Notes: generated from the sequence alone by a model not told the origin. Counted from the stretch's first letter, positions 7,711 to 17,714 are shown. The stretch is DNA of 64,000 nt from Leptospira bouyouniensis (GCF_004769525.1 NZ_RQFT01000010.1:186001-250000); one strand, 5' to 3'. Numbers and translations are program-made.

Positions 7711-9390
7711 ATGAGAATCTCTCGTTCCATCATCATTTGCCTAATCGCTGTCGGATTTTCCCTGACAGCCCAATCCAAAGCCCCACTCGGTGAATCCGAA
7801 ATTAAGGGTTCCAAAAAAATTGAATTCATCAACCGCTCCTTACGTAAGGCTTCTGATGACATTATCCAAGAGAATACAGAAACGGGAAAAAAACTCGCAG
7901 AAACTTTATCCAAAGAAGACACAGCGAGTGTAGATGGAGTGAAAATCCAAAGGATCCTTCCGGGACCTGATGGGAAACTCGGTGCTGATATCCTCTTTCT
8001 TTCTGAAACACAAAGTTTTGATCACGTGAATTCGATTGCTCGGATCCTTGCTTCATACATCGAAAAATCTTTCCAATACAAAGCAAGTAATGCCGAAACT
8101 CTTGCGCAGTATATTTTGTATTACAATGCCACACACCGTAAGGATGCAAAATTTTTTGGAAAAAAATACACAGCTGCTGTAACAGCTGCTACATCCCCCG
8201 ATAAATTAGGAATTGATACTGTTTATAAAAATTGGCCTGGAAAAACCCAAATCATCATTCCAATTGAAGGGAACATCTTAAAAGACAGTGGGAAAGATGT
8301 AACCACTGATGAGTTAGAAAAAGATGTGAACAAAACGGTAAAGGATAAAGAAAAAGATCCTGCAACCAAACAAAAAATGGAAGACGAAGCCAAAAAAATG
8401 GACAAGTTGCAAACCGATAAACTCAAAGAAGAAAAAAAGGTTCTGCAAGATAAGAAAGATGAAGTGTCCAAAGAAGGGAAAGACATCCAAGATAAAAAAG
8501 ATGCTCTTAAAAAACAAGAAGCAGAAGCTGTTGCAAGTCTTAATGAACTAAAAAAAGATCCGGTGAAAAACAAAGCCGAGATTGAGAAAAAAGCAGAAGA
8601 AATCAAAAAAATCGAACAAGAAAAAAAAGAAACAGATCAAAAATCGCAAGCTGTCGAAGCCAAAAAAGAAGAGTTAAGTAAAAAAGAAGAACAAATTGCC
8701 AAAAAAGAAGAGGCAAGAACTGGAACTACCACTTCAGGTGACGGTGCCAAAAAAGAAGACGCTGTCCAAAAGGTGGAAGCAAAAGTAGAAGAATTAAAAA
8801 CAGAACTTGCACAAACCAAAGAAGAACTTAAGAAAAAAGAAGAACAAAGTGATAATGTTGTGAACAACAAAATCCTTTTTATGAAGTTTATCAAGTACGA
8901 TACGGATGGTCACTATTCGAATGAACTTTGGGCGATCGATCCTGCAAAAGATGATGCTTTATTCAAAAGTCCTTACAATAATATCTGTTCAAAAGAATTT
9001 AAAGAAATTGCAAACCAAGGGGTTCTTGTTCTTGGATATGACGGTGAAAAGATTGAAACCAGAAAACACAAACTGGTGTTACTCGACCCTGATAAATTGG
9101 GTGTGAAAAAAACAAGCGAATCAGCTGATATTTTCTGGCGAACCCCAATGATCAATCGTGAAGATCGGATATATGTGATTGAAAAGGTAAAAGATAAATA
9201 CCATGTCTCTCGTTTTAAATCTGATCTAACCTTTGAAAAAAGAACTGAAGAACCTGTGGAGGAAAATTCCGAACTCACTTTCTTTGGAGACAAAATTTAT
9301 GTAACAGGAAAACCAAAAGAAGGCGACAAAACCACCATCAAAGTGTTCAAAAAAGAAGACCTAAGTTTGTTGAAAACCATCGCTCCCTAG
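7711..9390 (+). CDS. P83/100-type coiled-coil exported protein
   Basis: A 559-residue protein with a Sec signal peptide (RSIIICLIAVGFSLTAQS, likely cut after ~21). Residues ~25-190 are a folded N-terminal domain containing LSETQSFDHVNSIARIL and QYILYYNATHR, which match the Borrelia P83/100 antigen family as I know it. Residues ~195-385 are an extremely Lys/Glu-rich region with heptad-like KKEE and KKIEQEKKE repeats, predicted to form a long coiled coil. The C-terminal ~170 residues look like a beta-rich domain (LWAIDPAKD, FWRTPMINREDRIYVI). In Borrelia the homologue is a periplasmic or vesicle-associated antigen; its biochemical role is not settled. The gene is monocistronic and followed by a strong hairpin at 9409-9440. 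Confidence 0.82.
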   Translation: MRISRSIIICLIAVGFSLTAQSKAPLGESEIKGSKKIEFINRSLRKASDDIIQENTETGKKLAETLSKEDTASVDGVKIQRILPGPDGKLGADILFLSETQSFDHVNSIARILASYIEKSFQYKASNAETLAQYILYYNATHRKDAKFFGKKYTAAVTAATSPDKLGIDTVYKNWPGKTQIIIPIEGNILKDSGKDVTTDELEKDVNKTVKDKEKDPATKQKMEDEAKKMDKLQTDKLKEEKKVLQDKKDEVSKEGKDIQDKKDALKKQEAEAVASLNELKKDPVKNKAEIEKKAEEIKKIEQEKKETDQKSQAVEAKKEELSKKEEQIAKKEEARTGTTTSGDGAKKEDAVQKVEAKVEELKTELAQTKEELKKKEEQSDNVVNNKILFMKFIKYDTDGHYSNELWAIDPAKDDALFKSPYNNICSKEFKEIANQGVLVLGYDGEKIETRKHKLVLLDPDKLGVKKTSESADIFWRTPMINREDRIYVIEKVKDKYHVSRFKSDLTFEKRTEEPVEENSELTFFGDKIYVTGKPKEGDKTTIKVFKKEDLSLLKTIAP

Positions 9391-9408
9391 GTAGCTATGG
9401 TTTTTCTC

Positions 9409-9440
9409 ATCAATCCATCATCATACAATGATGGATTGAT
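9409..9440 (+). terminator. 13-bp perfect hairpin after the P83/100-like gene
   Basis: ATCAATCCATCAT (9409-9421) and ATGATGGATTGAT (9428-9440) form a perfect 13-bp stem with a six-base loop, 19 bases after the stop codon. Only a short T run (TTTCC) follows, so it is a non-canonical terminator or an mRNA 3'-end stabiliser. Confidence 0.6.
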
Positions 9441-9464
9441 TTCCAATCATACCAACACATTTAA

Positions 9465-9704
9465 CAGGAATGTAAAACGTATCACGAGACGAGTCTTGTT
9501 CCTTTTAGAGAAGAATGGTTTGTTCATTCTAACTTAAGAGCCTTTTCAAAGAAATTTTGGCAGACTGATTGGGTCGAATGGTTGCCTATTTTTGGCTTAA
9601 TTCTTTTTATTTTGGTGTTTTTTCAGATGCCAGCGGTTCAAAACCTAAAATGTGTGATCTTTGCCTTGTTTTTTGCAAGTTGGCTTGTTTGTTGGATTTG
9701 GTAA
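9465..9704 (+). pseudogene. Start-less ORF encoding two membrane segments; possible gene remnant
   Basis: In the 512-base gap between the P83/100-like gene and the TPR gene, one frame is open from just after a TAA (9462-9464) to a TAA at 9702-9704. The 79 codons contain no ATG or GTG in the first half; the first TTG is near 9582 and the first ATG near 9627. The translation has a charged Trp-rich first part (REEWFVHSNLRAF, TDWVEWLP) followed by two hydrophobic segments (IFGLILFILVFF and FALFFASWLVCWIW). This composition is unlike random AT-rich DNA and resembles the C-terminal end of a membrane protein, so a decayed gene or an unusual start is possible. No function can be assigned. Confidence 0.35.
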
Positions 9705-9710
9705 CTTACA

Positions 9711-9748
9711 GAGCAAATAACACATATTTGTGAAAGGAGTATTTGCTC
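9711..9748. repeat. Inverted repeat in the intergenic region
   Basis: GAGCAAATA (9711-9719) pairs with TATTTGCTC (9740-9748). An inner CACA/TGTG pair (9721-9732) can extend the structure. It begins seven bases after the stop of the start-less ORF, so it could be that reading frame's transcription end. No U tract follows. Confidence 0.4.
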
Positions 9749-9819
9749 TTGTTATATGGATATATCTACAGTTTACAAAAATAGATGAAAAAAACTTGAT
9801 TTAATCGATATACGTATGA

Positions 9820-9855
9820 AATACACCTTAATCAAATCAATGTTTAAGGTGTATT
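9820..9855. repeat. 12-bp inverted repeat downstream of the TPR gene
   Basis: AATACACCTTAA (9820-9831) and TTAAGGTGTATT (9844-9855) are perfect inverted repeats with a 12-base loop, about 48 bases beyond the stop of the minus-strand TPR gene. Neither strand has a clear T run after the stem, so it may be a weak bidirectional terminator or a protein-binding site. Confidence 0.45.
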
Positions 9856-9902
9856 GATTCGAAATGACCGATTTAATTTCTAAAAATGTGACTCTATCAA
9901 AC

Positions 9903-11021
9903 CTAATCTTTAAGATATTCAATTCGTTCACGAATTGCTTCATTTGAAGGATTTTTCTTTGCTAAATCTTCCAAAAGTTTAATGGCTTGTGGTTTTTTTC
10001 CCATAATGTCCCAAAGGTCTGAAAGTTCGAGAGCTGGTCTTGGATCATTCGGAGATTTGGTGAGTAATCCTAAATAAATTTCTTCTGCTTTTTCAAGATC
10101 GCCAATCAGACGTAATGCGGCAGCTTTCCCTAGAAGTGCAAAGTAGTCATCACCACTTGCCAGAATTTTATTAAAACATTCAAGAGCTTTGTCATAATTA
10201 CCTAGTCCTCTGAGTGAATCCGCATAACGGTTGATAATGAGTTTATTATCAGGATCTGATTCGAGGATTTTTTCCCAATAGGTAATCGCTGTTTTAAAAT
10301 CCTTTTTGCCGCGGTAAGATTCTGCAAGTCCGTACAATGCAAAAAAGTTTTTTGGATCGAGATCTTTTGCCCTTTCATAATAAAGGACTGCCTTGTCAAA
10401 ATCCTTGATCTTACGGTAACTGTTCCCAATTTCTGTGAGAATTTTGATATTATTTGGTTGGCTTCCTAGGAGTTTTTCCCACCAAAGAATCGCATCCGCA
10501 TACCGTTGGCAGGCAAAGTACAAATGACCAAGTCCCACAATCACATATTGGTCATTCGGATTGATTTGGAGTGCTTCCATATAATACACTTCAGATTCTT
10601 TGAAGTTTTTTAACTTTCTATGAGCATCAGCAACTCGTGATAAGATACTCGCATCTGTGATCGTTATGTGGTGAAATTCTTCTGCCACTTCAATGATTCG
10701 TTTTAAACTATTAAGATCACGATACGCATTCATAAGTCCCATGAGGGAAAATTTATTAGTTGTATCTCCGCTCAAACATTTGCGATAGTATTGGATGGCT
10801 TGTTCTGGTTGTTTTGTTTTGGCATAATAATCACCAAGTCCAACAAGTCCATATGTGTTGGATGGATCTTCATCAAGTAATATGTCTAATCGTTCTTTTG
10901 CTTCTTTGAAGCGACCTTGATCGAGAAAACGATAGGCTTCTTTTGCGAGAGCTTTTATTTTTGTGAATTTTTCATCTTCTTGTGTTTTTTCAATCTCGGC
11001 GTTTTCCATATTCGGTTCCAT
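9903..11021 (-). CDS. Cytoplasmic TPR-repeat protein
   Basis: A 372-residue protein made almost wholly of tandem tetratricopeptide repeats. After an acidic N-terminus, about nine 34-residue repeats run from residue ~25 to the end, with typical units such as [40 protein letters not shown] and [20 protein letters not shown]. There is no signal peptide or membrane segment. TPR arrays are docking scaffolds for protein complexes; no catalytic domain is fused, so the role cannot be named. It is transcribed away from ilvB from a shared ~100-base upstream region and appears to be a single-gene unit. The two downstream inverted repeats may end its transcript. Confidence 0.88.
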   Translation of the reverse strand: MEPNMENAEIEKTQEDEKFTKIKALAKEAYRFLDQGRFKEAKERLDILLDEDPSNTYGLVGLGDYYAKTKQPEQAIQYYRKCLSGDTTNKFSLMGLMNAYRDLNSLKRIIEVAEEFHHITITDASILSRVADAHRKLKNFKESEVYYMEALQINPNDQYVIVGLGHLYFACQRYADAILWWEKLLGSQPNNIKILTEIGNSYRKIKDFDKAVLYYERAKDLDPKNFFALYGLAESYRGKKDFKTAITYWEKILESDPDNKLIINRYADSLRGLGNYDKALECFNKILASGDDYFALLGKAAALRLIGDLEKAEEIYLGLLTKSPNDPRPALELSDLWDIMGKKPQAIKLLEDLAKKNPSNEAIRERIEYLKD

Positions 11022-11121
11022 TTTTCAGCATTCCTTTTTAGACAGTAAAAATCGACTCAAAAACGTGAGAACATTGACAACAGGCTCTTTTTTGCAGAAA
11101 TGACAATGAGGGGGGAAAGGA

Positions 11122-12828
11122 ATGACATCTACAACCGAAGCAATTACAGGCGGCCGGCTTATGGTCGAATTATTGGAAGAAGCGGGTGTGGAAATTGTCT
11201 TTGGATACCCAGGTGGTGCCATTCTCCCTTTTTACGACGAACTCTATCATAGCAAAAAAATAAAACACATCCTTGTTCGCCATGAACAAGGTGCCATCCA
11301 TATGGCAGAAGGGTATGCTCGCTCCACTGGTAAGTTAGGTGTTTGTATCGCCACCTCTGGCCCTGGTGCCACAAACTTAATCACTGGTCTAACCGATGCC
11401 AAAATGGATTCTGTTCCCATCCTTGCCATCACAGGGCAGGTGGCAACTGATGCCATTGGTACTGATGCCTTCCAAGAAGCAGATATCTTTGGTATCACGA
11501 TCCCAATCACCAAATACAATGCCCTCATTAAAAAAGCTGACGACCTTGCCCGACATTTTGAAGAAGCTATCAAAATTGCCATGGGTGGAAGGCCTGGTCC
11601 TGTACTCCTTGATTTTCCAAAAGATGTTCAATTGGGTAAAACAACTGTTAGGAAAGCGTCATCTTTAAAAATTGCTCCTCATCATTATGAAAGACCAAAG
11701 GTGAAAGGGGACCCACAAGAATTTGCGGAAGCATTGAATGTAGCCAAACGCCCGTTACTCTATGTTGGTGGTGGTGCCATCAATTCTTTTGCTTCTGCTG
11801 AAATTAAGGCACTTGCTGAAAAAGCGAATGCACCTGTAACCACAACATTAATGGGACTTGGTGCTTTTCCTGGAACTCATCCCTTGTCTGTCGGAATGCT
11901 CGGTATGCATGGTACTGCCTATGCCAACAAAGCGGTGTTAGAATGTGATTATATCCTCAATTTAGGTGCTAGGTTTGATGACCGGGTTGCCAAATACCAA
12001 GACTTTGCGCCGAATGCCGTGCGTGCCCATGTTGATATTGATGCAGCTGAGTTTAACAAAAGAATCAATGTTGATCATATTTTACATGGTGACCTAAAAG
12101 ATGCGATTAGAGAAATCCTCCCTTTTGTGAAAGGTGGAGATAGGTCAGAATGGATTTCGAATATCCAATCACTCAAAAAAAATCACCCACTTGATTTTGA
12201 TAACAGTGGAGAAACAATCAAACCTCAAGACTTTTTACAAAAGGTTTATACAAAAACCAAAGGGGAAGCGATTGTTTCGACTGATGTAGGCCAACACCAA
12301 ATGTGGGCAGCACAGTATTATTTATTTGATAAACCAAACACTTGGCTCACTTCCGGTGGGCTCGGCACGATGGGGTATGGTTTACCTGCGGCCATCGGTG
12401 CTAAATTTGGTAACCCAGACAAAACTGTGATTTGTGTGACGGGAGATGGATCTTTCCAAATGTGTATCCAAGAACTTGCGACTATCGCGCAATCAAAGTT
12501 AGGTGTCAAGATTTTACTTTTTAATAATAACTTCCTTGGAATGGTCCGCCAATGGCAAGAACTCTTCTATGAAGAAAGGTTTAGTGAGTCACAATGGACT
12601 TACAATCCAAACTTTGTAAAACTTGCGGAAGCCTATGACATCCCTGCTATGAGGATTGAAAAAAAGTCTGAAATTCAAAAAGGTGTCGAATTTTTCTTAA
12701 AAGATAGTGGTTCTGCTCTCATTGAAGTGATGATCCCTGCGGAAGAAAAAGTTTTCCCAATGATCCCTGCTGGAAAATCTCAACAAGACCTCATCGAATT
12801 TAAAGACTTGGGGAAATTGAAAAAATGA
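11122..12828 (+). CDS. ilvB: Acetolactate synthase large subunit
   Basis: A 568-residue thiamine-diphosphate enzyme that condenses two pyruvates to acetolactate, or pyruvate and 2-ketobutyrate to acetohydroxybutyrate, the first common step of valine, leucine and isoleucine synthesis. Seen: N-terminal [14 protein letters not shown], the catalytic-Glu block [14 protein letters not shown] (~residue 52), the FAD-domain [11 protein letters not shown] and the thiamine-diphosphate motif starting GDGSFQMC (~residue 441) and ending NNNFLGMV. The length is normal. Its stop overlaps the start of ilvN (ATGA), so the two subunits are translationally coupled. The 100-base leader shows no obvious attenuator peptide. 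leuB elsewhere in the window serves the same pathway. Confidence 0.97.
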   Translation: MTSTTEAITGGRLMVELLEEAGVEIVFGYPGGAILPFYDELYHSKKIKHILVRHEQGAIHMAEGYARSTGKLGVCIATSGPGATNLITGLTDAKMDSVPILAITGQVATDAIGTDAFQEADIFGITIPITKYNALIKKADDLARHFEEAIKIAMGGRPGPVLLDFPKDVQLGKTTVRKASSLKIAPHHYERPKVKGDPQEFAEALNVAKRPLLYVGGGAINSFASAEIKALAEKANAPVTTTLMGLGAFPGTHPLSVGMLGMHGTAYANKAVLECDYILNLGARFDDRVAKYQDFAPNAVRAHVDIDAAEFNKRINVDHILHGDLKDAIREILPFVKGGDRSEWISNIQSLKKNHPLDFDNSGETIKPQDFLQKVYTKTKGEAIVSTDVGQHQMWAAQYYLFDKPNTWLTSGGLGTMGYGLPAAIGAKFGNPDKTVICVTGDGSFQMCIQELATIAQSKLGVKILLFNNNFLGMVRQWQELFYEERFSESQWTYNPNFVKLAEAYDIPAMRIEKKSEIQKGVEFFLKDSGSALIEVMIPAEEKVFPMIPAGKSQQDLIEFKDLGKLKK

Positions 12829-13313
12829 AACATACACTGAGTATTTTAGTCAATAACCATCCAGGTGTGATGAGTCATGTTTCTGGACTCTTTACTAGGC
12901 GAGGTTATAACATTGATTCGATTGCCGTTGGTGTCACTGATGACCCAGAAGTTTCTTCCATGACGATTGTTCTCAATGGCGATGATTTTGTTGTGGGACA
13001 AGTGAAAAACCAACTCCTCAAACTCCCTGATGTGCTCCGAGTGCAAGATATGGCATATGCAAGTTCAGTCCAAAGAGAACTTGTGTTAGTTTCTTTTTCT
13101 ATCACAGAAAAGAACCGAAGTGAAGCACTAACGATCTGTAATGGTTTTGATGTGAAAATTTTAGAGATGACCGAAGACTCCCTACTCATCGAATTTTCCG
13201 GCAATTCTCGCCAGGTGACAAACATCATCACAGTTTTAAAACCTTTTGGGATTCGTGAGATTTCTCGCACTGGCCAAATTGCCATTGCCTATCGAAACCA
13301 AAACGTTGTTTAG
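12825..13313 (+). CDS. ilvN: Acetolactate synthase small (regulatory) subunit
   Basis: A 162-residue regulatory subunit that activates IlvB and confers feedback inhibition by branched-chain amino acids. The N-terminal ACT domain begins [20 protein letters not shown] and continues [14 protein letters not shown], the effector-binding signature; the C-terminal domain includes [15 protein letters not shown] and ends GIREISRTG. The length matches the IlvN/IlvH family. The ATGA overlap with ilvB fits equimolar synthesis. An imperfect hairpin after the stop (CCTCT...AGAGG, 13317-13330) is not followed by T residues, so I do not call a terminator there. Confidence 0.96.
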   Translation: MKHTLSILVNNHPGVMSHVSGLFTRRGYNIDSIAVGVTDDPEVSSMTIVLNGDDFVVGQVKNQLLKLPDVLRVQDMAYASSVQRELVLVSFSITEKNRSEALTICNGFDVKILEMTEDSLLIEFSGNSRQVTNIITVLKPFGIREISRTGQIAIAYRNQNVV

Positions 13314-13375
13314 AATCCTCTTGACAGAGGTCTAAAAAAAAACGAAACTTGGGAACAAAACATTGTTTGGTTCCC

Positions 13376-15112
13376 ATGAAACGTATTCTTTCCATCACAG
13401 CATATTTATTCCTTGTTAGTTTCCTTTATTCAGATGTTGAAAAAAAAATTGTCCCTTTAAAACGAGGGAGTGGGGCTGAAGTATTATATTTTGATTTTGG
13501 GGAAACTGCCCCCAACACATTTTTCAAATCGGAAAAACTCCAGGAACCTAAATTAGAGGACCTTAAGTTAGGTTTTTTAGATGCAGCACCTGGTTATTAT
13601 GCAGGTCCTGATGGGGGAGAAGTCTACCAATGGGCAAAAAACCATTACCAATGGAAACGTGCTGATGGTAGTGTTTTTACCGAATGGCCTACCGGGATTT
13701 TTAAATTAGATTTTCCCACTGGGATAGGATTTGTATTTGCACCCGCTCCACCTAACTGTAATGGATGTTCACCGACGCTTGTATGGAATTATCCAGACAA
13801 TACAAAAATCACAAAGTACTGGATCTCCAATCGGAAAGAATACGATACCATCTTCCAGAAACCTCTCGATTTCCAAAACTTCCTTCTTGTGAATGAAACC
13901 AAATTTGGAAAACCAAAGTTGGAATTGGGGAATCTTGTTTTTTATGGTTCCGATAAATGGAATGAGTTTTTACGAGTGTTTGGTGAAGAAGTCAAGACCA
14001 AATCTCTTTATTCGATTCTAAAAAATGAGTTTGGTTTTGAAAATCGCGGGAAAATTCCTGTATTACTTTTTGATGAGTACAATGCAGCAAAGGAATATGT
14101 TGGTTTTGATCTCCCAGCTGCCAACCAATCCGAAATGGGGTTAGGTGGAAAAGATGCGATTGTTTTATGTTGTGGTGATCAAATGCCTGAACGCACAGGG
14201 AATCCAAATTTTGATGTCGATTCTTTACGGCGGGTTAATTTTAGTATGGTACTCCAAAAACTGACAAGAAATGCCGAACAAGTTTCGTGTTTAAAGACCA
14301 TTGCCGAAACAGGCACTCAATCTACCCAAGAAATTCAAGACCCTTGGTTTGAAGAAGGATTTGCATCCTATATCGAATCAAGATTGAGTGACCGCAAACG
14401 AGTTTGGGTATATGCAGAAACAGAAAAGTTAATTCGTGAAAACAAAGCTCCCAAATCCTTCAAAGCTTTATTAGAGGCCAAATACAAAGACAATATTCCT
14501 TATCATTTCAGTGCCATCTTAATCAAATACATCCATGATGTGTATGGTAAAGAATCTATCTCTTCTTATCAAAAAGAAACTTGTATGGGGCTTGATTCGA
14601 CTCTTGCCTTGCAAAAAGTAACTGGTGTTAGTGCGGATACTATTTTAAAAGAGAGTACCAAACGTTTTGAAACAGAAAAAATTCAAGTTTTAAAAGATAC
14701 TAAATCATTATCCCTTTCAGGGTTTACAGTGATGAACCCACAATTTCCGAATGAATTTTTTTCATTCTTAGAAAAGGGTTTTACGATCAAAGAATCAGCC
14801 AAAGAAATCAAAACTTATGATGAACTACCTTCATTATACAAAATCTTTATTGCCAATGTAGATGATTATTCGGGGAAACGAGAGGGTGATTTTTTAGGTC
14901 CGAGAGGATCATATTTTTTTCTTTGGAAAAAGGGAAATTACCGTTGGTATGGAGATGGTTGGGAAGCGAATGTATTCCCTGGAAATCAAATAGTGTTCCG
15001 AGGGTCTAACTATACACTCGTGGAATGGGAAAATGGTAAAAAACAATATGTGGCACCAAACGGAGATTCGGTGATATTCCAAAACCGCGAATCCGTTCAG
15101 TATTCAGATTGA
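13376..15112 (+). CDS. Exported protein with gluzincin-like core lacking zinc ligands
   Basis: I start at ATG 13376 because it gives a standard signal peptide (MKRILSITAYLFLVSFLYS); the upstream in-frame ATG at 13349 only adds a polar leader. The mature protein (~560 residues) has beta-rich ends with repeated Trp/Gly/Tyr strands (YYAGPDGGEVYQW near the start, GNYRWYGDGWEANVFPG near the end). The middle contains WFEEGFASYIE, like the third-ligand helix of gluzincin peptidases (EGxAxY). The expected HExxH is replaced in the preceding helix by a QKLTR-like sequence, so zinc catalysis is unlikely. It may be a pseudopeptidase that binds envelope ligands. The family is not recognised, and no operon partner is evident. 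Confidence 0.72.
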   Translation: MKRILSITAYLFLVSFLYSDVEKKIVPLKRGSGAEVLYFDFGETAPNTFFKSEKLQEPKLEDLKLGFLDAAPGYYAGPDGGEVYQWAKNHYQWKRADGSVFTEWPTGIFKLDFPTGIGFVFAPAPPNCNGCSPTLVWNYPDNTKITKYWISNRKEYDTIFQKPLDFQNFLLVNETKFGKPKLELGNLVFYGSDKWNEFLRVFGEEVKTKSLYSILKNEFGFENRGKIPVLLFDEYNAAKEYVGFDLPAANQSEMGLGGKDAIVLCCGDQMPERTGNPNFDVDSLRRVNFSMVLQKLTRNAEQVSCLKTIAETGTQSTQEIQDPWFEEGFASYIESRLSDRKRVWVYAETEKLIRENKAPKSFKALLEAKYKDNIPYHFSAILIKYIHDVYGKESISSYQKETCMGLDSTLALQKVTGVSADTILKESTKRFETEKIQVLKDTKSLSLSGFTVMNPQFPNEFFSFLEKGFTIKESAKEIKTYDELPSLYKIFIANVDDYSGKREGDFLGPRGSYFFLWKKGNYRWYGDGWEANVFPGNQIVFRGSNYTLVEWENGKKQYVAPNGDSVIFQNRESVQYSD

Positions 15113-15120
15113 AATAAAAA

Positions 15121-15154
15121 AAACCGATTTGGCGAATATCCACCAAATCGGTTT
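15121..15154. terminator. Bidirectional terminator between convergent genes
   Basis: AAACCGATTTGG (15121-15132) and CCAAATCGGTTT (15143-15154) form a perfect 12-bp stem flanked by an A run on the left and a T run on the right. It therefore works as an intrinsic terminator for both the exported-protein gene and trxB. Confidence 0.85.
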
Positions 15155-15184
15155 TTCAACACAATTGAAACTTGTGTTCGTTTT

Positions 15185-16126
15185 CTAATGGCCTTCGAGC
15201 CATCGTTCGGCTTCGAGTGCTGCCATACATCCACTACCTGCTGCTGTAATGGCTTGTCTGTACACTTTGTCCTGAACATCACCGGCCGCAAACACTCCTT
15301 CTACATTGGTTTGTGTTGTCCCTGGTTTTGTGATGATGTATCCTGTTTCATCTAATTGCAACTGGCCTTTGAAGATTTCCGTATTCGGAACATGGCCAAT
15401 TGCATAAAAGAGTCCACCCACTTCCAAATCCTTCTGAGATTTGTCTTTTGTGTTTTCTAGAACGATGGAGGTAAGACCACCAGCGCCACCTTTTGCTTCA
15501 ACTACCGTTTGGTTCCATAGGATTTCGATTTTTGGATGTTCCATAGCTCGTTTTTGCATGATTTGGGAAGCACGGAGTTGGTCACGTCTGACCACAAGAT
15601 ACACTTTGGAGGCAAATTTGGTTAGGTGGTTAGCTTCTTCCACTGCCGAGTCACCACCACCCACAACCGCAAGGGCTTTGTTTCGGTAAATGGGGAGGGC
15701 ACCGTCACATACTGCACAAGCAGAAATCCCACGTTGCCAAAAAACATCTTCTCCCTTTACAAACATACGTTTGGCGGTAGCACCTGTGGCAATGATAATG
15801 GATTCAGCTTTGATTTCTTCATCATCAGACCAAATCGTAAACGGACGTTTTGATAAATCCACTTTAGTGATGGTTTGGGTGTGGATGGTTGTGCCATACT
15901 TGGCCGATTGTTCTCGGAAAAGTTGGGTGAGTTTGGTACCATCAATCCCTTCAGGGAAACCTGGAAAATTTTCCACTTCGGTTGTGGTTGTGAGCTGTCC
16001 ACCTGCGGCAACACCCCCTGCCATAAATCCTTCATACATCACTGGGTTTAAATTGGCTCTCGCGGCGTAAATGGCTGCGGTATGACCCGCAGGCCCTGAT
16101 CCAATGATGACAACTTTGTGGTTCAT
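15185..16126 (-). CDS. trxB: Thioredoxin reductase
   Basis: A 313-residue FAD/NADPH flavoenzyme that reduces thioredoxin. Seen: the FAD-binding dinucleotide fold at the N-terminus ([20 protein letters not shown]), the redox-active ACAVCDG with Cys137 and Cys140, the NADPH-binding [16 protein letters not shown] and the C-terminal FAD motif [15 protein letters not shown]. The length is typical for bacterial TrxB. It keeps thioredoxin reduced for ribonucleotide reduction and oxidative-stress defence. It is monocistronic, ends at the bidirectional terminator at 15121-15154, and starts ~60 bases from the end of the small lipoprotein gene on the same strand, so read-through from that gene is possible. 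Confidence 0.97.
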   Translation of the reverse strand: MNHKVVIIGSGPAGHTAAIYAARANLNPVMYEGFMAGGVAAGGQLTTTTEVENFPGFPEGIDGTKLTQLFREQSAKYGTTIHTQTITKVDLSKRPFTIWSDDEEIKAESIIIATGATAKRMFVKGEDVFWQRGISACAVCDGALPIYRNKALAVVGGGDSAVEEANHLTKFASKVYLVVRRDQLRASQIMQKRAMEHPKIEILWNQTVVEAKGGAGGLTSIVLENTKDKSQKDLEVGGLFYAIGHVPNTEIFKGQLQLDETGYIITKPGTTQTNVEGVFAAGDVQDKVYRQAITAAGSGCMAALEAERWLEGH

Positions 16127-16186
16127 AATTTCTCCTATTCGGTATCTATTTCGTTATTTCTTAGACTCGGTCTAAATCAATCTTGT

Positions 16187-16708
16187 TTATTTTGTTTCGC
16201 ATGCTCGAACCCAAGGGGCATAATAAGGGTCCCCTGAAAGTGGGCTTTTTTCTAAACTTTGGAGGTATTCTTTTTGTTTTGCCCCTCTCGTAAGACAGAG
16301 ATAACTGGCTTCGAAAAATTCCAAGGTTTCTTTTTTCCCTTGGAATCGAATTTCCTCTAAAATTTCCAGTGCTTCTTTTTCATACCCTGTGGTAAGATAG
16401 AGGCGGAAGAGTTCTCTTTGTACTTCCGTGTCGTCTTTTTTTTGCCTGTGGTACTTTTCCAAATAAAAGATGGCTGTGGCAATGGATTCAACACTGTCCG
16501 CAAGGAGGAGTCCCATCCGTTTGAGGACAGGATCGTATTCAGGATTTTCACGGAGCGAAAGTTCGTAATAATATAGGGCTTTTGTTTTTTCTCCCACCAT
16601 TTCCCATTTTTTCCCTTCTTCAAAAAGAGTTCGTTCTTTTCGGCCGCAATTAACGACTAACAGTAGAGAAAGGATGAGTAAAAAAAAAGGAGTGATTCGA
16701 TAAGTCAC
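16187..16708 (-). CDS. Small TPR-like lipoprotein
   Basis: The frame is open up to an ATG at 16816, but that start would run into the divergent xerD. A GTG at 16708 gives a standard lipoprotein signal peptide ending LLLVVNCGRKE (Cys near residue 20), so I prefer it, although the GGAG before it is only two bases away and the start is uncertain. The mature ~150 residues are helical with TPR-like units (WEMVGEKTKALYYYELSLR and YLTTGYEKEALEILEEIR). The product is probably an envelope-anchored scaffold. It shares ~100 bases of upstream DNA with the divergent xerD operon. No specific function is recognised. Confidence 0.65.
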   Translation of the reverse strand: MTYRITPFFLLILSLLLVVNCGRKERTLFEEGKKWEMVGEKTKALYYYELSLRENPEYDPVLKRMGLLLADSVESIATAIFYLEKYHRQKKDDTEVQRELFRLYLTTGYEKEALEILEEIRFQGKKETLEFFEASYLCLTRGAKQKEYLQSLEKSPLSGDPYYAPWVRACETK

Positions 16709-16805
16709 ATCTCCTTTTTTCCTGACATAGCCATTTGTGGCAAAAAAAATAATAAGTCTCTTTAAGCTTTTTGTCCGACTCTTTAAGTAACATAAGAGAG
16801 TAAAG

Positions 16806-17714
16806 ATGGGTTCCAAATTGCCAGTTTCTCAAAATCAGCTTTTACAAACATTCCAAGAATACCTGTCCGTAGAAAAAGGACTGAGCGATAATTCTATATA
16901 TTCCTACGGATACGATCTAAACAAGTTCGCTATCTTCTTGGAAAAAGAACACATCAACTTCTTAGAAGTAAAAGCAAACGACATCATGCGTTTTCTGGAA
17001 GAAGAAAGAGAACGTAAAATCTCTGCAAAAACCCTCGCAAGAGAAGTTGTGGCAATCCGTCAGTTTTACAAATACCTAAGAGACGAAAAACGACTCGATT
17101 CCAATCCAACGGAAAAAATTGAAACACCTGAAGTTGCAAGGACGATTCCAGATTATCTTACACAAACAGAAATAGAGGAATTATTTCGTAACATCAAAGA
17201 AGATAATTTGTATGAACTTCGTGACAAATGTATCTTTGAACTCCTTTATTCCTCTGGTCTTCGGATCTCAGAAGCCTGTAACTTAAAAATGTCAGACATT
17301 GATATGGAAAACATGACCATCACTGTAGAAGGTAAAGGTGGAAGACAACGCCTCGTTCCTTTTGGTGAAAAGTCATTGGAAATCCTCAAACGATATTTGT
17401 TAGAAAGTCGAACTGAAATCCTTAAAAAAAGAACCTGTGATTTCGTATTTGTTTCCAAGAAAGGATCATATATCAACCGTAAGTCGGTTTGGAGACTTTT
17501 AAATCACTACATCAAACGCACAAAGATTAAGAAAAAGGTTACTCCTCACACTCTGCGCCACTCGTTTGCTACGCATCTTTTGGAAAACCATGCAGATCTC
17601 AAATCAGTGCAGGAGCTTCTTGGACATATCGATATTTCTACGACTCAGATTTATACACATATGGCCAATAAAACTCTGAAGGAAGTTCATAAGAAATTCC
17701 ATCCGAGAGGATAA
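16806..17714 (+). CDS. xerD: Tyrosine recombinase XerC/XerD
   Basis: A 302-residue site-specific recombinase of the type that resolves chromosome dimers at dif with FtsK. The N-terminal SAM-like DNA-binding domain (~residues 10-95) is followed by the catalytic domain. The visible active-site residues are Arg153 (SSGLRISEA), Lys177 (VEGKGGRQR), His248 and Arg251 (HTLRHSFATHL), His274 (LLGHIDIST) and nucleophile Tyr283 (TQIYTH). XerC and XerD cannot be separated reliably by eye, so the symbol is provisional. It heads the operon with an RsbW-like gene and hslVU. An Xer gene beside hslVU (clpQY) is also known from the Bacillus codV-clpQ-clpY-codY operon. Confidence 0.93.
   Translation: MGSKLPVSQNQLLQTFQEYLSVEKGLSDNSIYSYGYDLNKFAIFLEKEHINFLEVKANDIMRFLEEERERKISAKTLAREVVAIRQFYKYLRDEKRLDSNPTEKIETPEVARTIPDYLTQTEIEELFRNIKEDNLYELRDKCIFELLYSSGLRISEACNLKMSDIDMENMTITVEGKGGRQRLVPFGEKSLEILKRYLLESRTEILKKRTCDFVFVSKKGSYINRKSVWRLLNHYIKRTKIKKKVTPHTLRHSFATHLLENHADLKSVQELLGHIDISTTQIYTHMANKTLKEVHKKFHPRG

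Noticed and set aside
8223..8894. Antisense frames across the Lys/Glu-rich part of the P83/100-like gene.
   Set aside because: They are Phe/Ser/Leu-rich mirrors of AAA/GAA codons, have no start signals and lie wholly inside a convincing gene.
11074..11102. TTGACA upstream of ilvB as a promoter.
   Set aside because: No -10 matching more than three bases at 16-18 spacing.
13317..13330. Small hairpin after ilvN, also containing TTGACA.
   Set aside because: The stem is only five bases with no T run, and no good -10 follows the TTGACA.
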